Of a DNA stretch of 64,000 nucleotides, positions 51,497-62,862 are shown one piece after another. The stretch comes from Citrobacter sp. FP75. Its GTDB lineage: Bacteria > Pseudomonadota > Gammaproteobacteria > Enterobacterales > Enterobacteriaceae. The notes beneath the pieces were generated by a model. It made no database searches. It was not told where the DNA came from and saw nothing but the letters and a program-made list of their open reading frames with translations. The position numbers and the translations under genes are program-made. How positions within the stretch are numbered: position 1 is the first letter of the stretch; every line of letters starts with the position of its first letter. The stretch covers positions 419,957 to 483,956 of the forward strand of contig NZ_JAFDOE010000004.1 in NCBI RefSeq assembly GCF_018342065.1, written 5' to 3'.

Positions 51497-51647
51497 AGGT
51501 TTTTCTTATGTAGATTGATGATTCACTCTATTTTAGCGGGTAATTTTAACGAATCAAAATCTAATGCGGCTTTTTGTTTGTTGATTATTGAATATTGACC
51601 GCATTCTGTTGCTTAATCATAGGCAACAGGACACAGGAGTAAACATA
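51497..51647. promoter_or_regulatory. asnC/asnA divergent control region
   Basis: 151 AT-rich bases between divergent genes, the expected site of AsnC binding. AGGAG lies eight bases before the asnA ATG. Individual operators were not assigned. Confidence 0.6.
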
Positions 51648-52640
51648 ATGAAAACCGCTTACATTGCCAAACAACGTCAAATTAGCTTCGTGAAATCTCA
51701 CTTTTCTCGTCAACTGGAAGAGCGTCTGGGACTGATTGAAGTCCAGGCACCGATCCTGAGTCGGGTAGGAGATGGCACGCAGGATAACTTGTCGGGCTGT
51801 GAAAAAGCGGTGCAGGTGAAAGTGAAAGCCTTGCCAGACGCCCAGTTCGAAGTGGTGCATTCACTGGCGAAGTGGAAGCGTCAAACGCTGGGACAACACG
51901 ACTTCAGCGCAGGCGAAGGGCTGTACACGCACATGAAAGCCCTGCGCCCGGATGAAGACCGCCTCTCTCCGCTTCACTCGGTCTATGTGGACCAGTGGGA
52001 CTGGGAGCGCGTAATGGGCGACGGCGAACGTCAATTCTCCACTCTGAAAAGCACGGTAGAGGCTATCTGGGCGGGAATTAAAGCGACCGAAGCGGCGGTA
52101 AGCAAAGAATTTGGTCTGGCACCGTTCCTGCCAGAACAGATCCATTTTGTTCACAGCCAGGAGCTGCTATCTCGCTACCCAGATCTCGATGCAAAAGGGC
52201 GTGAGCGCGCAATCGCGAAAGATCTGGGGGCGGTATTCCTGGTGGGGATAGGCGGCAAGCTCAGTGACGGTCATCGTCATGATGTGCGTGCACCTGATTA
52301 TGATGACTGGAGTTCTGCTTCCGAGCTGGGTTATGCCGGTCTGAACGGCGATATTCTGGTCTGGAACCCGGTTCTGGAAGATGCGTTTGAGCTGTCTTCA
52401 ATGGGGATCCGTGTGGATGCCGACGCATTAAAACACCAACTGTCTTTGACCGGTGACGAAGATCGCCTGAGTCTGGAATGGCACCAGGCGCTGCTGCGTG
52501 GCGAAATGCCGCAGACCATTGGCGGTGGTATTGGCCAGTCACGTTTGACCATGCTGCTGCTGCAGTTACCACATATTGGTCAAGTTCAGTGTGGTGTATG
52601 GCCAGCGCAGGTCCGCGAAAGCGTCGCCTCTCTGCTGTAA
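51648..52640 (+). CDS. asnA: Ammonia-dependent asparagine synthetase AsnA
   Basis: 330 residues from ATG 51648 with AGGAG upstream. Class II aminoacyl-tRNA-synthetase-like fold; it makes asparagine from aspartate, ammonia and ATP. Conserved stretches include [19 protein letters not shown] near the start, [10 protein letters not shown] near 117, and the C-terminal [15 protein letters not shown]. It is convergent with viaA, three bases between stops. A longer frame from 51588 has no ribosome site. Confidence 0.97.
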   Translation: MKTAYIAKQRQISFVKSHFSRQLEERLGLIEVQAPILSRVGDGTQDNLSGCEKAVQVKVKALPDAQFEVVHSLAKWKRQTLGQHDFSAGEGLYTHMKALRPDEDRLSPLHSVYVDQWDWERVMGDGERQFSTLKSTVEAIWAGIKATEAAVSKEFGLAPFLPEQIHFVHSQELLSRYPDLDAKGRERAIAKDLGAVFLVGIGGKLSDGHRHDVRAPDYDDWSSASELGYAGLNGDILVWNPVLEDAFELSSMGIRVDADALKHQLSLTGDEDRLSLEWHQALLRGEMPQTIGGGIGQSRLTMLLLQLPHIGQVQCGVWPAQVRESVASLL

Positions 52641-52643
52641 AAA

Positions 52644-54095
52644 TTAACGCCGCCAGCGTCTGAGCAGGCGGCTTCGCATCCCGGTATCAAAGCGCCAGAT
52701 ATGATCGAAAATGCGCATGATGCCGGGTTTACCATGGGCTGACATGGCGACCGCATGAAAACGGTGCTGGTGCACCCGCTGTAATTCCCCTACTTTGCTG
52801 ACGACCTCATCGGGCAATCGCTGAGCGATGAAATCCGAAATAACGACGGCGTCGGCATCAAACCATTCCCGTCCCTGCATCCTTTCAATAATGGCGCGAA
52901 AACAGCTGGCAATGTCCGTACCGCCGCGAAAACGCTGGCTCAGAAAGCGGATCGCCTGCTCAATTCCTTCCGGGCCGGACAGCTCATAGCGCACCACTTC
53001 GGTAGAAAACAACATAATGAAGCAGCGACGATTATCTGCTAGCGCAACACGCATCAGCGCCAGGCAAAAGGCTTTCGCACATTGCTCGTTAAATCCCCCC
53101 ATTGAGCCCGACGTATCCACACAGACAATAAAAGGCCCGCGAGGCTGCTCGTCAAAATCCTGATGCACAACCGGACGCTCGGTGACTTTCTCACGCCAGG
53201 CTTCGCCGTGCAGGCGGTACGTCAGCAGCTGTTTTTCCACCAGCCGCCGATAGAACTCATACTCCAGCTCGGTGATGCCAAGCGTTGCCAGTTCCGGGGG
53301 GAGTAAACGCAAAATATCGTCGCTTTGCTGGATGCCATCAACCTGCTCCGGGACGGTGGCGGGTTCTCGTACCAGTGTGCGAAAGGTTTCCATTGGCGCG
53401 TCCTTACGCGGTACCGATTTGGCTTCCCGGGAGCGACCCAACTGATCGGCCAATTTTTGGAGTTCGGGTTGCTGCGTCAGGAAATCGCCGTACTTCACAA
53501 TCAGCTGGTAATCGCCGCGTTTGATTTGACCTGCGCTCATGTCCCACAAACGACCTGCAGCGGTGTCGTTTTCCGCCAGTACCGGATCCAATTGTCCGCT
53601 CAGCGTCATCCGCTCCTGAACTTCGCTGAGCAGCTGTTCGCGCTCTTCTTCCAGTAACTGGTGATTCAACGTGGTGGTCTGAATCACCAGGCTTAAACGC
53701 CAGCGCTGTAGAAACAGCGTATGCAGTGCAGGGGTGAATGTACTATTGCTATCGACTAACTGCTGGGCTTGCCCGGCGTAGGGGGAATGCAACCGGTGCA
53801 GTAGCGATAATATTTGCGGTAACTGGACGATTAACTGCGGGGTGGAAAGGAGCTGGCTTTGCTGGTAGCACATCACTTCCTCCGTCAGTTCTGGCGGCAC
53901 GCGGGTATCTTTCAGACGGTTGCGCAATGCTTCGCGCCAGCGGGGAAGATCGTTGGCTATCGCTTTCTTTAGCCGGGGGAATTTTTCAAAAAAAACCGCC
54001 AGCTGTGGAGAGGCCAGCAGCGCGAGGATCACCTCTTCGATCATCCCCTCTTCGCTTACCGCCAGCATGATATTGAGCGTATCAAGGGTCAGCAT
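52644..54095 (-). CDS. viaA: ViaA, VWA-domain partner of RavA
   Basis: 483 residues, same as E. coli. The C-terminal von Willebrand A domain has a full [13 protein letters not shown] near 328, a Thr in RGGTDIAS, and a later Asp in DAVVISDF. The N-terminal half is helical. ViaA stimulates RavA and is linked to respiratory complexes (Nuo, fumarate reductase) and aminoglycoside response in E. coli. It overlaps ravA by seven bases. Confidence 0.96.
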   Translation of the reverse strand: MLTLDTLNIMLAVSEEGMIEEVILALLASPQLAVFFEKFPRLKKAIANDLPRWREALRNRLKDTRVPPELTEEVMCYQQSQLLSTPQLIVQLPQILSLLHRLHSPYAGQAQQLVDSNSTFTPALHTLFLQRWRLSLVIQTTTLNHQLLEEEREQLLSEVQERMTLSGQLDPVLAENDTAAGRLWDMSAGQIKRGDYQLIVKYGDFLTQQPELQKLADQLGRSREAKSVPRKDAPMETFRTLVREPATVPEQVDGIQQSDDILRLLPPELATLGITELEYEFYRRLVEKQLLTYRLHGEAWREKVTERPVVHQDFDEQPRGPFIVCVDTSGSMGGFNEQCAKAFCLALMRVALADNRRCFIMLFSTEVVRYELSGPEGIEQAIRFLSQRFRGGTDIASCFRAIIERMQGREWFDADAVVISDFIAQRLPDEVVSKVGELQRVHQHRFHAVAMSAHGKPGIMRIFDHIWRFDTGMRSRLLRRWRR

Positions 54096-55585
54096 TGTTG
54101 TGCCTGGCGGATCTGCTCACCGACGTCCTGTAGGCTGGCTTCAATCCGACCTAACCAGTCGCTATGAATAAACAGACATTTTTGCTGTTCGCTAAACTCG
54201 CGGTGCTGCTGGTGCCACTCGTTATCGAGCGCTTCAAGCTGCTCTTTTATCTCGCTGGGTATGCTCTCTTTTGATGAACCCGGCTGCGCCAGGCGGGAGC
54301 CTTGCAAACTGACGTCGCGCACGACCAGATGCTGATCGCTGTCAACTTCCATATTCAGCGTCTGGGCAAAGCCGATCCCGTTTAATTTGCCACGGATCTC
54401 ACCGCCTTTGGTCAGCCACTGTTCCAGCGCGCTACGTTCAAACGCAATATGGATAACGTCCATATCGTGCAGCTTTAAGGGCTTTTGCAGCAGTAATGTC
54501 ACAACCGACGCATTAACGTCCACAGGTAAATCATAATGAGGACGACGGCTGAACATCCCACCCTGACGAATGACCGTAAAGGCTGTTTTATCGCTCTGTT
54601 GCTGCTGTAGCTGGAGGCGGCGCTGCACAATAGTGCCGAGACGCGTTAGCATTGTCTGCTGCTGCCAGGCGTGTCCGGTCATCAATATTTCAAGCTGTTG
54701 CTGCATCAGGTTCAGGCTTTGCGCGTCGTACCACAGGCAATCTTTCAACAGGATAAGATCGATAGGTGCAACTGCCTCGCGTCCGCTGAAGAAGGCGCTG
54801 GCCTGCAACAGGCGGATTGCCTTTTTCCAGCGACGGTCAGAAACGTACGGGGCGTTCGGTAGCGCATCCAACTGCTGGCGCAGCGTATAGACCAGCTCAA
54901 AGACGCGATCGGGAAGCGTAATGGTGCCGATATCTTTTTGCCACTGGTAATACTCTTCATCCGTCACCTGTAATGTTGCCGGGACCGGATTGTTGCTTTC
55001 ATCCTGCTGGCTTAACAGCATGGAGCGGAAGTTGGCCTTGTCCTGCACCTTGTCCAGCCACAGACGAATCAGCATACGGTCATACAGTGCTTCCAGGCTG
55101 CTGTCTGCTTCAGGCAGCTCGTTGGAGGCCGCCACCAGCAGACGCATTGGGATTTTTTCCTCAAAGGCGCCGTTGCGGAAGTGGCGTTCGTTAATGGCGG
55201 TCAGCAGCGTGTTGAGGATTGCCGGGCCCGCCTTCCAGATTTCATCGAGAAAGACGATTTCAGCTTCTGGAAGATAACCTGCTGTTAAGCGCTCATAGCG
55301 TCCTTCATCTTTCAGGGCCTGAATTGACAAAGGGCCGAAAACTTCTTCTGGCGTAGAGAAGCGCGTCATCAGATATTCAAACGCGCGCGCGTTTTTAAAC
55401 GCAAACTTCAGTCGACGCGCAATTAAGCTTTTTGCGATTCCGGGCGGGCCGAGTAAGAACACACTCTCACCGCTAAGAGCCGCCAACAGGCAAAGACGAA
55501 TGGCGTGGCTACGTTCATAAAGTCCCTTTTCCAGCGCATTGCTCAGACGGGAAATTCTTTCCGCTAATAAATGTGGGTGAGCCAT
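54089..55585 (-). CDS. ravA: RavA, MoxR-family AAA+ ATPase
   Basis: 498 residues from ATG 55585. AAA+ core with Walker [10 protein letters not shown] near 46, Walker [13 protein letters not shown] near 110 and sensor 1 [10 protein letters not shown] near 151; then the LARA domain that binds the lysine decarboxylase LdcI (about 330-440) and a C-terminal helical part. An upstream in-frame start (55609) would add eight residues not in the family. It works with ViaA. Confidence 0.96.
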   Translation of the reverse strand: MAHPHLLAERISRLSNALEKGLYERSHAIRLCLLAALSGESVFLLGPPGIAKSLIARRLKFAFKNARAFEYLMTRFSTPEEVFGPLSIQALKDEGRYERLTAGYLPEAEIVFLDEIWKAGPAILNTLLTAINERHFRNGAFEEKIPMRLLVAASNELPEADSSLEALYDRMLIRLWLDKVQDKANFRSMLLSQQDESNNPVPATLQVTDEEYYQWQKDIGTITLPDRVFELVYTLRQQLDALPNAPYVSDRRWKKAIRLLQASAFFSGREAVAPIDLILLKDCLWYDAQSLNLMQQQLEILMTGHAWQQQTMLTRLGTIVQRRLQLQQQQSDKTAFTVIRQGGMFSRRPHYDLPVDVNASVVTLLLQKPLKLHDMDVIHIAFERSALEQWLTKGGEIRGKLNGIGFAQTLNMEVDSDQHLVVRDVSLQGSRLAQPGSSKESIPSEIKEQLEALDNEWHQQHREFSEQQKCLFIHSDWLGRIEASLQDVGEQIRQAQQC

Positions 55586-55913
55586 AATGAAGTGGCGTCC
55601 TTTCGCCAAATGTACTGCGTAAACTGCGAGTATAGATGCTTCACACCAGTGCAGTAATAGACTGAAGGTGCGCCTATTTTTCTTTGAGCCAGATTAATCT
55701 GGCCTCATTTAGGGGTACGATTTTGCGATTAATCGTGCATACTGTGCGCCTTTTTGTGGGCCAAGGGACTACGCACACATTTCTTATATATACACCAAAT
55801 CAATCAAGCTACGCTAAGACGGTAAATGAGTTATCTCCTGGGATGGGCGGAATAACGAGTGAAGTCAATGAAAGTGGCCTGAATGATGATGTGTATAAAC
55901 GAAAGACGAGTCT
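55586..55913. promoter_or_regulatory. ravA/kup divergent control region
   Basis: 328 bases. A perfect 16-bp palindrome GCCAGATTAATCTGGC lies at 55688-55703. Promoters were not assigned with confidence. A 24-codon open frame (55841-55917) ends in an ATGA overlap with the kup start; it lacks a clear ribosome site (see findings). Confidence 0.5.
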
Positions 55914-57782
55914 ATGAGCACTGATAATAAGCAATCATTGTCTGCGATTACCCTCGCGGCGATTGGGGTTGTCTACGGTGATATTGGTACCAGCCCACTT
56001 TATACACTCCGTGAATGTTTGTCCGGGCAGTTTGGTTTTGGCGTTGAACGCGATGCGGTGTTTGGTTTCCTCTCGCTGATTTTCTGGCTACTGATCTTTG
56101 TTGTCTCCATCAAATACCTGACGTTTGTCATGCGCGCCGATAACGCCGGGGAAGGCGGGATCCTGACGTTGATGTCGCTGGCCGGTCGCAATACGTCGGC
56201 GCGAACGACCTCGATGCTGGTTATTATGGGGTTGATTGGCGGCAGCTTCTTCTATGGTGAGGTGGTGATTACGCCTGCCATTTCGGTGATGTCGGCGATT
56301 GAAGGTCTGGAGATAGTGGCGCCACAGCTGGATACCTGGATAGTTCCACTCTCTATTATTGTCCTGACGCTGCTGTTTATGATTCAAAAGCACGGTACCG
56401 GAACAGTGGGTAAGCTTTTTGCTCCCATTATGCTGGTTTGGTTCCTGGTACTGGCGGTGTTGGGCGTGCGTAGCATTATTGCTAACCCGGAAGTGCTGCA
56501 GGCGTTAAACCCAATGTGGGCAGTGCATTTCTTCCTCGAATACAAAACGCTATCATTTATTGCGCTGGGGGCGGTGGTTCTGTCGATAACCGGCGTTGAA
56601 GCGCTGTACGCCGATATGGGCCATTTTGGTAAATTCCCCATTCGCCTGGCGTGGTTCTCCGTGGTGTTACCTTCGCTGGTGCTGAACTACTTTGGTCAGG
56701 GAGCGTTGCTGTTAAAACATCCTGAAGCGATCAAAAACCCGTTCTTCCTGTTGGCACCGGACTGGGCGTTGATTCCCCTGCTTATCCTTGCCGCGTTGGC
56801 CACGGTTATCGCCTCGCAGGCGGTTATCTCCGGCGTATTCTCATTGACGCGTCAGGCGGTACGTCTGGGATATCTGTCGCCTATGCGCATCATCCATACC
56901 TCAGAGATGGAATCCGGGCAGATCTATATTCCGTTCGTCAACTGGATGCTGTATATCGCAGTGGTGATTGTGATTGTCAGCTTTGAACACTCCAGTAACC
57001 TGGCCGCCGCGTACGGTATTGCGGTCACGGGGACGATGGTGCTGACGTCTATTCTGTCGACTACCGTGGCACGCAAAAACTGGCACTGGAACAAATACTT
57101 CGTTTTCCTTATTCTGGTGGCCTTCCTGTGCATCGATATTCCGCTGTTCTCCGCGAACCTCGATAAACTGATTTCTGGCGGTTGGCTACCGCTGACGCTG
57201 GGTCTGGTGATGTTTACCATCATGACTACCTGGAAAAGCGAACGCTTCCGTCTGCTGCGTCGTATGCATGAGCACGGCAACTCTCTGGAGGCGATGATTG
57301 CTTCCCTGGAGAAATCGCCGCCGGTGCGCGTACCGGGTACGGCGGTATATATGTCCCGTGCCATGAATGTCATCCCGTTTGCACTTCTGCATAACCTCAA
57401 ACATAACAAGGTGCTGCATGAACGCGTGATCCTGCTGACGCTGCGTACAGAAGATGCACCGTATGTTCATAATGTGCGTAGGGTGCAAATTGAGCAGCTG
57501 TCGCCAACCTTCTGGCGCGTGGTTGCCAGTTACGGCTGGCGCGAAACGCCGAACGTCGAGGAAGTGTTCCATCGCTGCGGTCTGGAAGGTTTAAGCTGTC
57601 GGATGATGGAAACCTCGTTCTTTATGTCGCACGAGTCGCTGATTGTCGGCAAGCGTCCGTGGTACTTACGTCTGCGCGGTAAGCTGTATTTGCTGTTGCA
57701 GCGCAATGCGCTGCGTGCGCCGGACCAGTTTGAGATCCCACCGAACCGGGTGATTGAACTCGGTACTCAGGTCGAGATTTAA
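55914..57782 (+). CDS. kup: Kup, low-affinity potassium uptake protein
   Basis: 622 residues, same as E. coli (TrkD). K+:H+ symporter with twelve predicted helices and a cytoplasmic C-terminal domain from about 440. The N-terminal signature [16 protein letters not shown] is at residues 20-35. Important under acid and hyperosmotic stress. A terminator follows. Confidence 0.98.
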   Translation: MSTDNKQSLSAITLAAIGVVYGDIGTSPLYTLRECLSGQFGFGVERDAVFGFLSLIFWLLIFVVSIKYLTFVMRADNAGEGGILTLMSLAGRNTSARTTSMLVIMGLIGGSFFYGEVVITPAISVMSAIEGLEIVAPQLDTWIVPLSIIVLTLLFMIQKHGTGTVGKLFAPIMLVWFLVLAVLGVRSIIANPEVLQALNPMWAVHFFLEYKTLSFIALGAVVLSITGVEALYADMGHFGKFPIRLAWFSVVLPSLVLNYFGQGALLLKHPEAIKNPFFLLAPDWALIPLLILAALATVIASQAVISGVFSLTRQAVRLGYLSPMRIIHTSEMESGQIYIPFVNWMLYIAVVIVIVSFEHSSNLAAAYGIAVTGTMVLTSILSTTVARKNWHWNKYFVFLILVAFLCIDIPLFSANLDKLISGGWLPLTLGLVMFTIMTTWKSERFRLLRRMHEHGNSLEAMIASLEKSPPVRVPGTAVYMSRAMNVIPFALLHNLKHNKVLHERVILLTLRTEDAPYVHNVRRVQIEQLSPTFWRVVASYGWRETPNVEEVFHRCGLEGLSCRMMETSFFMSHESLIVGKRPWYLRLRGKLYLLLQRNALRAPDQFEIPPNRVIELGTQVEI

Positions 57783-57789
57783 CGTTAAT

Positions 57790-57829
57790 GACGCCCTCTT
57801 TCCTCATGAAAGGGGGCGTTTTGTTTTCT
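57790..57829 (+). terminator. Terminator after kup
   Basis: ACGCCC ... GGGCGT with an inner TTTC/GAAA stem, followed by TTTTGTTTT, about 8 bases past the kup stop. Confidence 0.88.
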
Positions 57830-57866
57830 CCCTCACCCTTTTCCTTTCATCCGATGATACGGCTTG

Positions 57867-57878
57867 CGAAACGTTTCG
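57867..57878. promoter_or_regulatory. Upstream RbsR-like operator
   Basis: CGAAACGTTTCG, a perfect 12-bp LacI-family palindrome, 80 bases centre to centre from the second copy next to rbsD. Confidence 0.7.
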
Positions 57879-57944
57879 ATGGCGATCACATTTTCGTAAC
57901 CTCGAGGTGGTTTTCTGTGCATCCTTCAGACTAAACTAATTCTC

Positions 57945-57960
57945 AGCGAAACGTTTCGCT
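57945..57960. promoter_or_regulatory. RbsR operator of the ribose operon
   Basis: AGCGAAACGTTTCGCT, a perfect 16-bp palindrome of LacI-family type, 14 bases before rbsD. It matches the known rbs operator and would be bound by RbsR, encoded at the end of the operon. Confidence 0.9.
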
Positions 57961-57974
57961 AGTGGGGAAAGAAA

Positions 57975-58394
57975 ATGAAGAAAGGCACGGTACTCAACTC
58001 TGAAATTTCATCGGTGATCTCCCGTCTGGGGCATACCGATACGCTGGTGGTGTGTGATGCGGGTTTACCCATCCCGAACAGCACAACGCGTATCGATATG
58101 GCATTAACCCAGGGCGTACCTTCTTTTATGCAGGTACTGGATGTGGTCACACGTGAAATGCAGGTCGAGACGGCCATTCTCGCGACGGAAATCAAACAAC
58201 ATAATCCACAACTCCACGAAACGTTGCTCAGCCACATTGAGCAACTGCAACAACACCAGGGAAATACCATAGAAATTCGTTACACCACGCATGAACAATT
58301 TAAAAAACAGACCGCAGACAGTCAGGCGGTAATTCGCAGCGGAGAATGTTCTCCGTATGCGAATATCATTCTTTGTGCTGGCGTCACGTTCTGA
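57975..58394 (+). CDS. rbsD: D-ribose pyranase RbsD
   Basis: 139 residues. It interconverts the pyranose and furanose forms of ribose so RbsK can use it. The conserved His of the family is in [19 protein letters not shown] (His20). First gene of the rbs operon; seven bases separate it from rbsA. Confidence 0.97.
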   Translation: MKKGTVLNSEISSVISRLGHTDTLVVCDAGLPIPNSTTRIDMALTQGVPSFMQVLDVVTREMQVETAILATEIKQHNPQLHETLLSHIEQLQQHQGNTIEIRYTTHEQFKKQTADSQAVIRSGECSPYANIILCAGVTF

Positions 58395-58401
58395 GGCCAT
58401 C

Positions 58402-59907
58402 ATGAACGCATTACTGCAACTCAAAGGGATCGATAAAGCGTTCCCGGGCGTTAAAGCGCTATCCGGCGCCGCGTTAAATGTCTACTCAGGCCGCGTTATG
58501 GCGCTGGTGGGCGAAAACGGTGCGGGTAAATCCACCATGATGAAAGTGCTGACCGGGATCTACACTCGTGATGCCGGTTCGTTATTGTGGCTGGGGAAAG
58601 AAACCACCTTTAACGGTCCTAAATCCTCTCAGGAAGCGGGGATCGGCATCATCCACCAGGAGTTGAACCTGATCCCGCAACTCACCATCGCCGAGAATAT
58701 TTTCCTTGGCCGTGAGTTTGTGAATCGCTTTGGCAAAATCGACTGGAAGAAGATGTATGCCGAAGCCGATTTGCTGCTCGCCAAACTCAATCTGCGTTTT
58801 AAAAGCGACAGACTGGTCGGTGAGCTGTCGATTGGCGATCAGCAGATGGTCGAAATCGCCAAAGTGCTGAGCTTTGAATCCAGAGTCATCATTATGGATG
58901 AACCGACGGATGCGCTGACCGACACCGAAACCGAATCCCTGTTCCGCGTGATCCGCGAGCTGAAATCGCAGGGGCGCGGCATTGTCTATATTTCTCACCG
59001 TATGAAAGAAATTTTCGAGATTTGCGATGACGTGACGGTGTTCCGCGATGGGCAGTTTATTGCCGAACGTGAAGTGACCTCGCTGACCGAAGATTCGCTC
59101 ATTGAAATGATGGTGGGACGTAAGCTAGAAGATCAGTATCCGCGGCTGGATAAAGCACCGGGTGATATTCGCCTGAAGGTCGATAACCTGTGCGGCCCTG
59201 GCGTAAACGATGTTTCATTCACGCTGCGCAAAGGTGAGATCCTTGGCGTATCGGGGCTGATGGGCGCCGGACGTACCGAACTGATGAAAGTGCTGTACGG
59301 CGCATTGCCGCGCACCAGCGGTTACGTCACGCTTGATGGCCATGAAGTTGTTACCCGTTCGCCGCAGGATGGATTGGCTAACGGCATCGTCTATATTTCT
59401 GAAGACCGTAAACGCGATGGTTTAGTGCTGGGCATGTCGGTGAAAGAGAACATGTCACTGACCGCGCTGCGTTACTTCAGTCGTGCGGGCGGCAGCCTGA
59501 AACATAAAGATGAGCAGCAGGCGGTGGATGATTTTATCCGTCTGTTCAATGTTAAAACGCCTTCAATGGAACAGGCTATCGGCCTGCTCTCCGGCGGCAA
59601 TCAGCAAAAAGTGGCGATTGCGCGTGGTTTGATGACCCGACCCAAAGTGCTGATTCTCGATGAGCCAACGCGTGGCGTGGATGTTGGGGCCAAGAAAGAG
59701 ATTTACCAGCTTATTAACCAGTTTAAGGCCGATGGGCTGAGCATCATTCTGGTCTCCTCGGAGATGCCAGAAGTACTGGGCATGAGCGATCGCATTATCG
59801 TCATGCATGAAGGGCATCTCGGCGGTGAGTTTACTCGCGAGCAGGCCACTCAGGAAATATTAATGGCTGCCGCTGTGGGCAAGCTTAATCGCGTGAATCA
59901 GGAGTAA
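58402..59907 (+). CDS. rbsA: Ribose ABC transporter ATPase RbsA
   Basis: 501 residues from ATG 58402. Two fused ABC domains: the first has Walker [10 protein letters not shown] near 38 and Walker [12 protein letters not shown] near 160; the second has a degenerate Walker A (GLMGAGRTE near 286) and signature LSGGNQQK near 400, as usual for monosaccharide importers. It drives RbsC/RbsB. Confidence 0.98.
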   Translation: MNALLQLKGIDKAFPGVKALSGAALNVYSGRVMALVGENGAGKSTMMKVLTGIYTRDAGSLLWLGKETTFNGPKSSQEAGIGIIHQELNLIPQLTIAENIFLGREFVNRFGKIDWKKMYAEADLLLAKLNLRFKSDRLVGELSIGDQQMVEIAKVLSFESRVIIMDEPTDALTDTETESLFRVIRELKSQGRGIVYISHRMKEIFEICDDVTVFRDGQFIAEREVTSLTEDSLIEMMVGRKLEDQYPRLDKAPGDIRLKVDNLCGPGVNDVSFTLRKGEILGVSGLMGAGRTELMKVLYGALPRTSGYVTLDGHEVVTRSPQDGLANGIVYISEDRKRDGLVLGMSVKENMSLTALRYFSRAGGSLKHKDEQQAVDDFIRLFNVKTPSMEQAIGLLSGGNQQKVAIARGLMTRPKVLILDEPTRGVDVGAKKEIYQLINQFKADGLSIILVSSEMPEVLGMSDRIIVMHEGHLGGEFTREQATQEILMAAAVGKLNRVNQE

Positions 59908-59911
59908 AAAG

Positions 59912-60877
59912 ATGACTACCCAGGCTGTTTCTGGTCGCCGTTATTTCACTAAAGCATGGCTTCTGGAGCAAAAGTCGCTCATTGCTCTGTTAGTGCTGAT
60001 CGCGATTGTTTCCACCATGAGCCCCAACTTTTTTACCGTTAATAACCTGTTCAACATTCTCCAGCAAACGTCGGTCAACGCCATTATGGCTGTTGGCATG
60101 ACGCTGGTGATTCTGACGTCGGGTATCGATCTATCCGTCGGTTCTCTGCTGGCGCTCACCGGTGCGATTGCTGCTTCAATTGTCGGGATTGAAGTTAACG
60201 CTCTGGTGGCCGTTGCGGCTGCATTGGCAGCAGGCGCGGCAATTGGTGCCGTGACCGGGGTAATTGTGGCAAAAGGCCGGGTGCAGGCGTTTATCGCGAC
60301 CCTGGTTATGATGCTGCTGCTACGCGGCGTGACCATGGTGTATACCAACGGCAGCCCGGTAAACACCGGTTTTACCGAAAATGCCGATCTGTTTGGCTGG
60401 TTTGGTATTGGCCGTCCGTTAGGCGTCCCTACGCCGGTGTGGATTATGGGAATTGTCTTCCTGGCGGCGTGGTACATGCTGCACCATACGCGTCTGGGTC
60501 GCTATATCTATGCGCTGGGTGGCAACGAAGCGGCAACGCGTTTGTCCGGTATCAGCGTCAGTAAAATCAAAATTATCGTTTATTCACTCTGTGGGCTGCT
60601 GGCCTCGCTGGCAGGCATCATCGAAGTGGCGCGTCTCTCCTCTGCGCAACCGACGGCGGGTACTGGCTATGAGCTGGATGCTATCGCGGCGGTGGTATTA
60701 GGCGGTACCAGCCTGGCGGGCGGTAAAGGACGTATTGTTGGGACGCTGATCGGCGCATTGATTCTCGGTTTCCTCAATAATGGTTTGAATTTGTTAGGTG
60801 TTTCCTCCTATTACCAGATGATCGTTAAAGCGGTGGTGATTTTGCTGGCGGTACTGGTAGACAACAAAAAGCAGTAA
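59912..60877 (+). CDS. rbsC: Ribose ABC transporter permease RbsC
   Basis: 321 residues, about ten transmembrane helices. Family motifs GIDLSVGSLLALTGA near 70 and the EAA-like loop GGNEAATRLSGI near 205. It forms the channel dimer in the inner membrane. Four bases after rbsA. Confidence 0.98.
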   Translation: MTTQAVSGRRYFTKAWLLEQKSLIALLVLIAIVSTMSPNFFTVNNLFNILQQTSVNAIMAVGMTLVILTSGIDLSVGSLLALTGAIAASIVGIEVNALVAVAAALAAGAAIGAVTGVIVAKGRVQAFIATLVMMLLLRGVTMVYTNGSPVNTGFTENADLFGWFGIGRPLGVPTPVWIMGIVFLAAWYMLHHTRLGRYIYALGGNEAATRLSGISVSKIKIIVYSLCGLLASLAGIIEVARLSSAQPTAGTGYELDAIAAVVLGGTSLAGGKGRIVGTLIGALILGFLNNGLNLLGVSSYYQMIVKAVVILLAVLVDNKKQ

Positions 60878-60901
60878 CAACGACTACAGGACATCTTAAA
60901 T

Positions 60902-61792
60902 ATGAACATGAAAAAACTGGCTACCCTGGTTTCTGCTGTTGCGCTGAGCGCCACCGTGAGTGCGAATGCGATGGCAAAAGATACCATTGCGCTGGTGGTC
61001 TCCACCCTTAACAACCCGTTCTTTGTCTCTTTGAAGGATGGGGCGCAAAAAGAAGCCGATAAGCTGGGTTACAACCTGGTGATTCTGGACTCGCAGAACA
61101 ACCCGGCGAAAGAGCTGGCGAACGTTCAGGACTTAACTGTTCGTGGTACTAAAATTCTGCTGATTAACCCGACCGACTCCGATGCCGTGGGTAATGCCGT
61201 GAAAATGGCTAACCAGGCGAAAATTCCGGTGATCACCCTGGACCGTCAGGCAAGTAAAGGTGAAGTTGTCAGCCATATCGCGTCTGATAACGTGCTGGGT
61301 GGCAAAATTGCCGGTGATTACATTGCGAAGAAAGCAGGTGAAGGCGCGAAAGTCATTGAACTGCAAGGTATTGCCGGAACATCAGCGGCGCGTGAGCGTG
61401 GAGAAGGTTTCCAGCAGGCCGTTGCTGCACACAAATTTAACGTGCTGGCCAGCCAGCCAGCAGACTTTGACCGTACCAAAGGTCTGAACGTCATGCAGAA
61501 CCTGCTGACCGCGCACCCTGATGTGCAGGCCGTATTTGCTCAGAACGATGAAATGGCGCTGGGCGCGCTGCGTGCTCTGCAAACTGCGGGTAAATCTGAT
61601 GTGATGGTGGTTGGATTTGACGGCACGCCTGATGGCGAAAAAGCCGTAAATGATGGCAAACTGGCTGCGACCATCGCTCAATTACCGGATCAGATTGGCG
61701 CGAAAGGCGTTGAGACTGCGGATAAGGTACTGAAAGGCGAGAAGGTTCAGGCTAAATATCCGGTTGACCTGAAGCTGGTCATCAAGCAGTAA
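60902..61792 (+). CDS. rbsB: Periplasmic D-ribose-binding protein RbsB
   Basis: 296 residues. A Sec signal (about 25 residues, cut after AMA) precedes the mature [16 protein letters not shown]. Two Rossmann-like lobes; ribose contacts include Asn and Phe in LNNPFF, Arg in LDRQ and the Asp in AQND. It feeds RbsAC and the Trg chemoreceptor. Confidence 0.98.
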   Translation: MNMKKLATLVSAVALSATVSANAMAKDTIALVVSTLNNPFFVSLKDGAQKEADKLGYNLVILDSQNNPAKELANVQDLTVRGTKILLINPTDSDAVGNAVKMANQAKIPVITLDRQASKGEVVSHIASDNVLGGKIAGDYIAKKAGEGAKVIELQGIAGTSAARERGEGFQQAVAAHKFNVLASQPADFDRTKGLNVMQNLLTAHPDVQAVFAQNDEMALGALRALQTAGKSDVMVVGFDGTPDGEKAVNDGKLAATIAQLPDQIGAKGVETADKVLKGEKVQAKYPVDLKLVIKQ

Positions 61793-61929
61793 TAGCGATT
61801 CAGGCAGTGAACGGCCTGATGGCGACATAAATACGCCATCCTCAGATATTTGAAGATGAAAGCGTAAAAAGAAAAGCAGGGCACGCGCCACCCTAACCCG
61901 GTGGCGCACTTTGACTTGGAATACCGAAC
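61793..61929 (+). other. rbsB-rbsK spacer with two hairpins
   Basis: GATGGCG / CGCCATC (61818-61840) and GCGCCACC / GGTGGCGC (61885-61907) form perfect stems in the 137-base spacer, with no T-run. They probably protect the rbsB message and lower rbsK/rbsR expression. Confidence 0.65.
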
Positions 61930-62859
61930 ATGAAAACCGCAGGCAACCTCGTTGTTCTTGGCAGCATTAATGCCGATCATATCCTCAACCTTAACTCTTT
62001 TCCGACACCAGGCGAAACCGTAACCGGTAGCCAATATCAGGTCGCATTTGGCGGAAAAGGCGCGAACCAGGCGGTTGCTGCGGGTCGTAGTGGCGCAAAT
62101 ATCTCATTCATTGCCTGTACGGGTGATGACGATATTGGTGAAAGTGTACGTAAACAATTAGCCAGCGATCGCATTGATATTACACCTATTAGCGTGATTT
62201 CTGGCGAAGCGACCGGTGTGGCGCTGATTTTTGTCAATGCTGAAGGCGAGAACGTTATTGCTATTCATGCCGGGGCGAATGCCGCACTTTCTCCTGCGCT
62301 GGTGGAAGCTCAGCGAGACCGTATTGCGCAGGCTTCGGCCTTACTGATGCAGTTAGAATCGCCCATCGAAAGCGTACTGGCTGCGGCAAAAATTGCGCGT
62401 CAACATAACACCACGGTTGCGCTTAACCCGGCTCCGGCACGAGAACTTTCTGACGAGCTGTTGTCGCTGGTGGACATCATTACCCCGAATGAAACCGAGG
62501 CTGAAAAGCTGACAGGGATCCGGGTAGAAAACGATGAAGATGCCGCTAAAGCAGCGCAGGCGTTGCACGCGAAGGGTATTCACACCGTACTAATTACCTT
62601 AGGAAGTCGTGGTGTGTGGGCCAGCGTAAACGGTGATGGTCACCGTGTTCCTGGTTTTAAAGTGGACGCTGTTGATACCATCGCTGCCGGAGACACCTTT
62701 AACGGCGCGTTAATTACCGCGCTGCTGGAAGAGACACCGTTGCCTGAGGCGATTCGCTTTGCACATGCGGCCGCAGCGATTGCGGTAACGCGTAAAGGTG
62801 CACAGCCTTCCGTTCCGTGGCGCGAAGAAATTGAGGCGTTTTTAGGTCAGCAGAGGTAA
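61930..62859 (+). CDS. rbsK: Ribokinase RbsK
   Basis: 309 residues. PfkB-family kinase making ribose-5-phosphate. Motif 1 GGKGANQAVAAGRSGA near 41-56; motif 2 with the catalytic base DTIAAGDTFNGAL near 250. It acts on the furanose form delivered by RbsD. Confidence 0.98.
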   Translation: MKTAGNLVVLGSINADHILNLNSFPTPGETVTGSQYQVAFGGKGANQAVAAGRSGANISFIACTGDDDIGESVRKQLASDRIDITPISVISGEATGVALIFVNAEGENVIAIHAGANAALSPALVEAQRDRIAQASALLMQLESPIESVLAAAKIARQHNTTVALNPAPARELSDELLSLVDIITPNETEAEKLTGIRVENDEDAAKAAQALHAKGIHTVLITLGSRGVWASVNGDGHRVPGFKVDAVDTIAAGDTFNGALITALLEETPLPEAIRFAHAAAAIAVTRKGAQPSVPWREEIEAFLGQQR

Positions 62860-62862
62860 CGC

